A DNA stretch of 64,000 nt from Psychromonas sp. MME1. GTDB taxonomy: Bacteria > Pseudomonadota > Gammaproteobacteria > Enterobacterales > Psychromonadaceae. This document shows positions 59,483 through 64,000 of this stretch, piece by piece. Location of the stretch: assembly GCF_041080865.1 (NCBI RefSeq), contig NZ_CP160906.1:2852001-2916000 (forward strand), in the 5' to 3' direction. The position numbers were made by a program, and so were the translations under genes. Within the stretch, counting starts at the first letter, position 1, and the number at the start of each line of letters is the position of its first letter. The notes under the pieces were generated by a model. The model ran no database searches and had not been told where the DNA came from. It was given only the letters and a program-made list of their open reading frames with translations.

Positions 59483-60361
59483 ATGAAATCTAATATCACA
59501 TTAAAAAAAACTGCCAAACCTTATCTATGGATTGTTATATTCGTTATATCTCTTATTATGATTTTTAAATTATTACCAAAACCTGCCAGTAGCTTAACTA
59601 TTTTTAATAATAATAGCGAAATTGAGGCAAGTCAGTGTCCCACATTAACTCCTATTGAATCGAATAAGAAAGCATCTGAATATAAGTTAAAATCCCCCTT
59701 TACACTGCTCAACTGGAATATATATAAACAACAGAAATATCAATGGCAGCAAGCATTACAGGAATTAACAATTAAGGCTGACTTTATAACACTACAAGAA
59801 GCCAAATCATCACCAACATTACAACAATTCAGCAAAGAGATGAGAATGTTTACTTTGCATAATGCTGCATTTACTTACGGTGGAGAAAGTTTTGGGGTTA
59901 ATACGCTAAGTAAATACCCAACGACAAGCATCTGTGGCAGTCTCGCAACAGAGCCTTGGATTAAAATACCTAAATCAGGGATAGCCTCCGTTTATCCCAT
60001 AAATCAAGACTCAGGCTCTCTTTTACTAATCAACTTACATGCTGTTAATTTTACAATCGGTATTTCCAACTTAAAAGAGCAGTTAAAACCATATATTCTA
60101 ATCATCAAACAACATCAAGGACCAATTATATTTAGTGGTGATTTCAATACATGGAATGATCAACGGTTAACACTTGTTACAAATATATTTGTTGAATTAG
60201 GCTTCAAAGAGGTTCTTTTTAGTGAGGATAATCGCAGTACGGTTTTTGGTTATCCTTTAGATCATATCTACTTTCGTGGTTTAAAGGTCATTAATGAAGA
60301 GGTTATTAATAGCAATGCATCTGATCACAACCCTATGCGAGTTACTTTTGCTTTTGAATAA
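59483..60361 (+). CDS. endonuclease/exonuclease/phosphatase (EEP) family protein, YafD-like
   Basis: N-terminal membrane anchor (about residues 13-32, LWIVIFVISLIMIFKLL), then an EEP domain with the conserved catalytic residues in LNWNIYKQ, LQEAKS, NLHAVN, FSGDFNTW, LDHIYF and SDHNPM. The family includes phosphodiesterases of nucleic acids and lipids. Similar to E. coli YafD, whose function is not established. Divergent from ndk by a 76-nt gap. Confidence 0.8.
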   Translation: MKSNITLKKTAKPYLWIVIFVISLIMIFKLLPKPASSLTIFNNNSEIEASQCPTLTPIESNKKASEYKLKSPFTLLNWNIYKQQKYQWQQALQELTIKADFITLQEAKSSPTLQQFSKEMRMFTLHNAAFTYGGESFGVNTLSKYPTTSICGSLATEPWIKIPKSGIASVYPINQDSGSLLLINLHAVNFTIGISNLKEQLKPYILIIKQHQGPIIFSGDFNTWNDQRLTLVTNIFVELGFKEVLFSEDNRSTVFGYPLDHIYFRGLKVINEEVINSNASDHNPMRVTFAFE

Positions 60362-60401
60362 TAATATAATTTAATCAGGGGAATAAAATTACTGTTTAGA
60401 T

Positions 60402-60477
<76 letters not shown>

Positions 60478-60508
60478 ATCACTACTTTAAGCATTTTACT
60501 AATAAATT

Positions 60509-60584
<76 letters not shown>

Positions 60585-60615
60585 ATCACTGCTTTAAGCA
60601 TTTTACTAGTAAATT

Positions 60616-60691
<76 letters not shown>

Positions 60692-60863
60692 ATCACATTT
60701 ACTATCATAAGATATTTACGGGTTGTTGATAACACCTGTTTCTTATGAGCTGCGAATTATAGATATGGAATAAATGAATGCAAGCTTTTTTTACTAAAAG
60801 GGCATTCACCATAACACAACCGAACAAATTTTAAGCATATTTATCTTCGTATAAATAATTACA

Positions 60864-61403
60864 TTAATAACTAAAAAAATATTTTTGATAGTGCTGCAGT
60901 TCTGAAATGGATTCTTTAATATCTTGTAATGCTAAATGTGTCCCGGTTTTCTTATGTTTAGCCACCATTTCAGGTGCCCAACGACGACCTAACTCTTTAA
61001 TGGTACTCACATCTATATTGCGATAATGAAAATAAGCTTCTAACTTAGGCATATACGCAACTAAAAAACGACGATCTTGGCCAATACTATTTCCACACAA
61101 AGGTGAAGCCCCTTCAGGAACCCACTCTTTTAGAAATGCTAAGGTTGCCTGTTCTGCTTGCTCACAGCTAATTTTGCTTGCCTTAACTCTATCTGTTAAC
61201 CCCGATTTACCATGATGTTCGGTACACCATTCATCCATTGCATCAAGTACTTGGTCACTTTGATGAATAACTATTTGCGGGCCTTCAGCAAGAATATTTA
61301 AATTACTATCAGTGACAATGGTCGCTATTTCGATTACTTTATCTGTCTCAGGATTTAATCCGGTCATTTCCAGATCAATCCATACTAAGTTATCTTTATT
61401 CAT
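60864..61403 (-). CDS. orn: oligoribonuclease
   Basis: 3'-5' exonuclease removing di- to pentaribonucleotides and pGpG, so it also finishes c-di-GMP breakdown. DEDDh motifs: [22 protein letters not shown] and [11 protein letters not shown]. Length 179 is normal. Divergent from rsgA, as in E. coli. Confidence 0.97.
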   Translation of the reverse strand: MNKDNLVWIDLEMTGLNPETDKVIEIATIVTDSNLNILAEGPQIVIHQSDQVLDAMDEWCTEHHGKSGLTDRVKASKISCEQAEQATLAFLKEWVPEGASPLCGNSIGQDRRFLVAYMPKLEAYFHYRNIDVSTIKELGRRWAPEMVAKHKKTGTHLALQDIKESISELQHYQKYFFSY

Positions 61404-61506
61404 GCTTATTGTGATCCTTTTCTCTACAAGAGAGCCCTTTTACTTATTTATATGAAAATATAGTATGATATAGCATTAATACAATTAACGATAGTTAAGG
61501 GAAACT

Positions 61507-62550
61507 GTGGCCAAAAAAAAACGACTTAGTCATAATCAAGTCCGCCGAGTACAAAGTAATCAAAATAAACGTTTGAAAAAAGATATCGTTGAACAATGGG
61601 ATGATTCTCAATTAGGCCCGCAATTACAGGGTGTCGTTATCAGTCGTTTTGGTCAACATGCAGATATTGAAGATGAAAAAGGTAATATTGAACGTTGTAA
61701 TTTACGCAGAGGTGTAAAATCATTGGTCACTGGTGATCGTGTAGTTTGGCGTGCTGGTAATGAAAGCTTTCATGGTATTAGTGGTGTCGTTGAAGCGGTT
61801 CACCCTCGTAAAACTGTTTTAACACGTCCAGATTATTACGATGGCATCAAACCCATTGCCGCTAATATAGACCATATTATTATTGTTAGCTCTGTCGCTC
61901 CTGAGTTTTCTCGTAATATTATCGATCGCTATCTCGTTGCCTGTGAAGATATAGGCATCACCCCTATTATCGTTTTAAACAAAAGCGACCTACTCGATCC
62001 CGAATCAGCAAAAATAATTGATAAAGAACTGCAAAGTTATCGTGATATAGGCTATCGCGTTATTTATAGTTCAATGCTGGGAGATGGCCTTAGTGAATTA
62101 AAAGGAGCAATGAAAGATAAAGTTAATATTTTTGTCGGTCAATCGGGCGTTGGTAAAACATCGTTACTTAATATGCTACTACCAGAAGTGCAAGCATTAA
62201 CCGGTGAAATATCTGAAAATTCAGGTTTAGGTAAGCATACAACGACTACCGCTCGTTTATATCATTTTGCTGATGGTGGCGATCTAATCGACAGCCCGGG
62301 CATTCGAGAATTTTCTTTATGGCACCTCGAACCCGAACGTATTACATCCGGATTTATTGAATTTAGAGAGTACATTGGGACATGTCGCTTTAGAGACTGT
62401 AAACATAAAACAGATCCCGGCTGCGCATTGGTTAATGCTGTCGCAGAAGGTAAAATTAATGACGCGCGTTATCAAAGCTTTATACGAATTTTAGAGACTA
62501 TGGATGATGCTAAAAATGCACGCCATAGAGATCCAAATACCCATCAATAA
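61507..62550 (+). CDS. rsgA: ribosome small subunit-dependent GTPase RsgA
   Basis: Late 30S assembly factor. An OB domain precedes a circularly permuted GTPase, so the motifs run G4 (LNKSD), G1 (GQSGVGKTS), then G3 (DSPG). The C-terminal zinc site is [14 protein letters not shown]. It starts at GTG (61507) preceded by AAGGGAAA; no ATG is usable. Followed 46 nt later by psd. Confidence 0.96.
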   Translation: MAKKKRLSHNQVRRVQSNQNKRLKKDIVEQWDDSQLGPQLQGVVISRFGQHADIEDEKGNIERCNLRRGVKSLVTGDRVVWRAGNESFHGISGVVEAVHPRKTVLTRPDYYDGIKPIAANIDHIIIVSSVAPEFSRNIIDRYLVACEDIGITPIIVLNKSDLLDPESAKIIDKELQSYRDIGYRVIYSSMLGDGLSELKGAMKDKVNIFVGQSGVGKTSLLNMLLPEVQALTGEISENSGLGKHTTTTARLYHFADGGDLIDSPGIREFSLWHLEPERITSGFIEFREYIGTCRFRDCKHKTDPGCALVNAVAEGKINDARYQSFIRILETMDDAKNARHRDPNTHQ

Positions 62551-62596
62551 CAAGGCGAGTTAAGCCTAATTTAGTTAGTACATAAAAGAGAATATT

Positions 62597-63457
62597 ATGA
62601 TTGATCAGCTCAAAATTATTGGCCAATATTTTTTACCAAAACACCTATTATCACGTTTAGTCGGTTTGCTCGCAGCAGCTAAAGCTGGACAGTTAACCAC
62701 TTTTTTAATAAAGCAATTTATCAAAAAATTTAACATAGATATGAGTGAAGCAAAATACCCCGATCCAGAGTCTTATAAAACCTTTAACGATTTTTTTACC
62801 CGCGAATTACGCGAAGGTGTTCGTACCATTAGCGAAGGGGATAATAACTTAATACTCCCTGTTGATGGCTGCGTTAGCCAATTAGGGGATATTAAACTCG
62901 GGCGTATATTTCAAGCAAAAGGACATGATTTTAGCTTACGCGAATTATTAGGTGGAAAAGATGAAGTAGCAAAGCCCTTTGATGATGGGTTGTTTTCTAC
63001 TATTTACTTAGCACCAAAAGACTACCACCGTATTCACATGCCTATTGCTGGTAAATTAGAGCAAATGATTTTTATTCCCGGTGACCTTTTTTCCGTTAAT
63101 CCTCTTACGGCTGAAAATGTACCTAATTTATTTGCGCGTAATGAACGAGCCGTCGCTATATTTTCAACGGCAATAGGTCCAATGGCCATGGTATTAGTTG
63201 GAGCAACCATAGTCGCAAGTATTGAAACCGTTTGGGCAGGAACCTTAAAGTCCAATAGAAAAAAAGAAATTCAATATTGGGATTATCAAGACCAAAACAT
63301 TCAACTTGATAAGGGTGCTGAATTAGGCCGCTTTAAACTTGGCAGTACCATCGTTGCACTCTTCCCTAAAAATAGTATCTCTTTTGCAGAAGAATTACAG
63401 GCCGGTTCAGTCACAAGACTCGGTAACATATTTGCCACTGTAAATGAATCTAAGTAG
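62597..63457 (+). CDS. psd: phosphatidylserine decarboxylase proenzyme
   Basis: Makes phosphatidylethanolamine at the inner membrane. The autocleavage site that creates the pyruvoyl group is in KLGSTIVALF near the C-terminus, and the conserved HRIHMP and VGATIVASI motifs are present. Length 286 is standard. Operon with rsgA, as in E. coli. Confidence 0.96.
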   Translation: MIDQLKIIGQYFLPKHLLSRLVGLLAAAKAGQLTTFLIKQFIKKFNIDMSEAKYPDPESYKTFNDFFTRELREGVRTISEGDNNLILPVDGCVSQLGDIKLGRIFQAKGHDFSLRELLGGKDEVAKPFDDGLFSTIYLAPKDYHRIHMPIAGKLEQMIFIPGDLFSVNPLTAENVPNLFARNERAVAIFSTAIGPMAMVLVGATIVASIETVWAGTLKSNRKKEIQYWDYQDQNIQLDKGAELGRFKLGSTIVALFPKNSISFAEELQAGSVTRLGNIFATVNESK

Positions 63458-63469
63458 GTTTTTGCAAAT

Positions 63470-64000
63470 ATGACAGACTTGACAGCTGCGCAATATTTAA
63501 AAAAAATATTATTAGCCCCCGTTTATGAGGCTGCTATTGAAACGCCTTTGCAACCACTTAAAAAGTTATCTCTCCGTTTTAATAATCAAATATTATTAAA
63601 ACGTGAGGATTTACAACCAGTACACTCTTTTAAATTGCGCGGAGCCTACAATAAATTAGCTAGTTTGACGGAACAACAAAAGCAATGCGGCGTTATCGCC
63701 GCTTCAGCGGGCAACCATGCGCAAGGTGTTGCCCTCTCAGCACAAAAAATGGGACTAAAAGCAACCATTGTAATGCCGAGTACGACACCAGATATCAAAG
63801 TTAATTCGGTACGTGCATTAGGGGCAACGGCTGTTTTATTTGGAGATAGTTTTGATGCAGCTAGCGACCATTGTAAAATGCTCGCTAAATTACATAATTA
63901 TACCCTAATTCATCCCTTTGATGATCCAGATGTTATTGCCGGGCAGGGGACAATAGCGAAAGAGCTACTACAGCAAAATGCCCATTTAGATTATATTTTT
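63470..64000 (+). CDS. ilvA: threonine ammonia-lyase, biosynthetic (5' part, runs off the right edge)
   Basis: First enzyme of isoleucine synthesis, making 2-oxobutanoate from threonine. The 177 codons present cover the PLP domain start: KREDLQPVHSFKLRGA with the PLP lysine (K55), SAGNHAQGVA, and VMPSTTPDIKV. The C-terminal regulatory ACT region lies outside the window. The ATG is 12 nt after the psd stop codon, so it may be read through from psd. Usual ilv partners are not visible. Confidence 0.93.
   Translation, partial: MTDLTAAQYLKKILLAPVYEAAIETPLQPLKKLSLRFNNQILLKREDLQPVHSFKLRGAYNKLASLTEQQKQCGVIAASAGNHAQGVALSAQKMGLKATIVMPSTTPDIKVNSVRALGATAVLFGDSFDAASDHCKMLAKLHNYTLIHPFDDPDVIAGQGTIAKELLQQNAHLDYIF

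Overview
The window is an AT-rich chromosomal segment of a marine, facultatively anaerobic gammaproteobacterium. Gene content, gene order and the regulatory motifs fit Psychromonas or a close relative in the Alteromonadales/Vibrionales group; this is inferred from the sequence and was not checked by database search. Most of it is core genome. Many short blocks keep the E. coli neighbour order: gmhB next to an rRNA operon, rcsF-trmO-proS, pldB-yigL, pyrBI, rraA/zapB, cysE-fieF-cpxP/cpxRA with trmL nearby, recJ-dsbC-xerD/fldB, focA-pflB-pflA, yfbV/ackA-pta, purL/mltF/tadA and orn/rsgA-psd. I see no insertion sequence, prophage, CRISPR array or defence island.

Layout. 1-1.6 kb: the 5' two thirds of a 16S rRNA gene read leftwards, with leader, boxA, two sigma70 promoters and upstream DnaA-box-like sites. 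1.6-14.6 kb: heptose phosphatase, RcsF, TrmO, a rhomboid protease, ProS, a PldB-type hydrolase with YigL, a large unknown lipoprotein, an isolated PEP-CTERM protein, a frameshifted dacB, pyrBI, rraA and zapB. 14.8-24.8 kb: DUF1653 protein, cysE, fieF, the Cpx envelope-stress genes, trmL, recJ, dsbC, xerD, fldB. 25-46.3 kb: a mixed-acid fermentation region (DUF3360 membrane protein, GcvR-like ACT protein, focA-pflB-pflA, ackA-pta, adhE), interrupted by rlmA, yfbV, a sugar transporter, a small phosphorelay/EAL cluster, a methyltransferase and an AI-2E-family permease. 46.4-64 kb: argO, frameshifted cls, a PAS-GGDEF-EAL protein, purL, frameshifted mltF, tadA, a prepilin peptidase, ndk, an EEP-family protein, three tandem tRNA-Gly genes, orn, rsgA, psd and the start of ilvA.

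The fermentation genes appear to be co-regulated. FNR-type boxes precede the DUF3360 gene, focA and adhE, and identical half-sites TGTAAT-N3-ATTACA, matching the HexR motif known from Shewanella, precede focA and adhE. A near-consensus CRP box precedes ackA. This would tie formate production and export, acetate formation and ethanol formation to oxygen limitation and sugar flux.

The most unusual feature of the window is a set of four reading-frame breaks, each repaired by a one-base change: dacB, a REC-EAL-REC-HTH regulator split at an A10 run, cls at an A7 run, and mltF at AAAGG. A G10 run inside purL and a G9 run at the argO ribosome binding site add to the picture. Three explanations compete: sequencing error in homopolymers, true decay, or slippage/phase variation. 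The split regulator, which sits beside an HPt gene, is the best candidate for something new.
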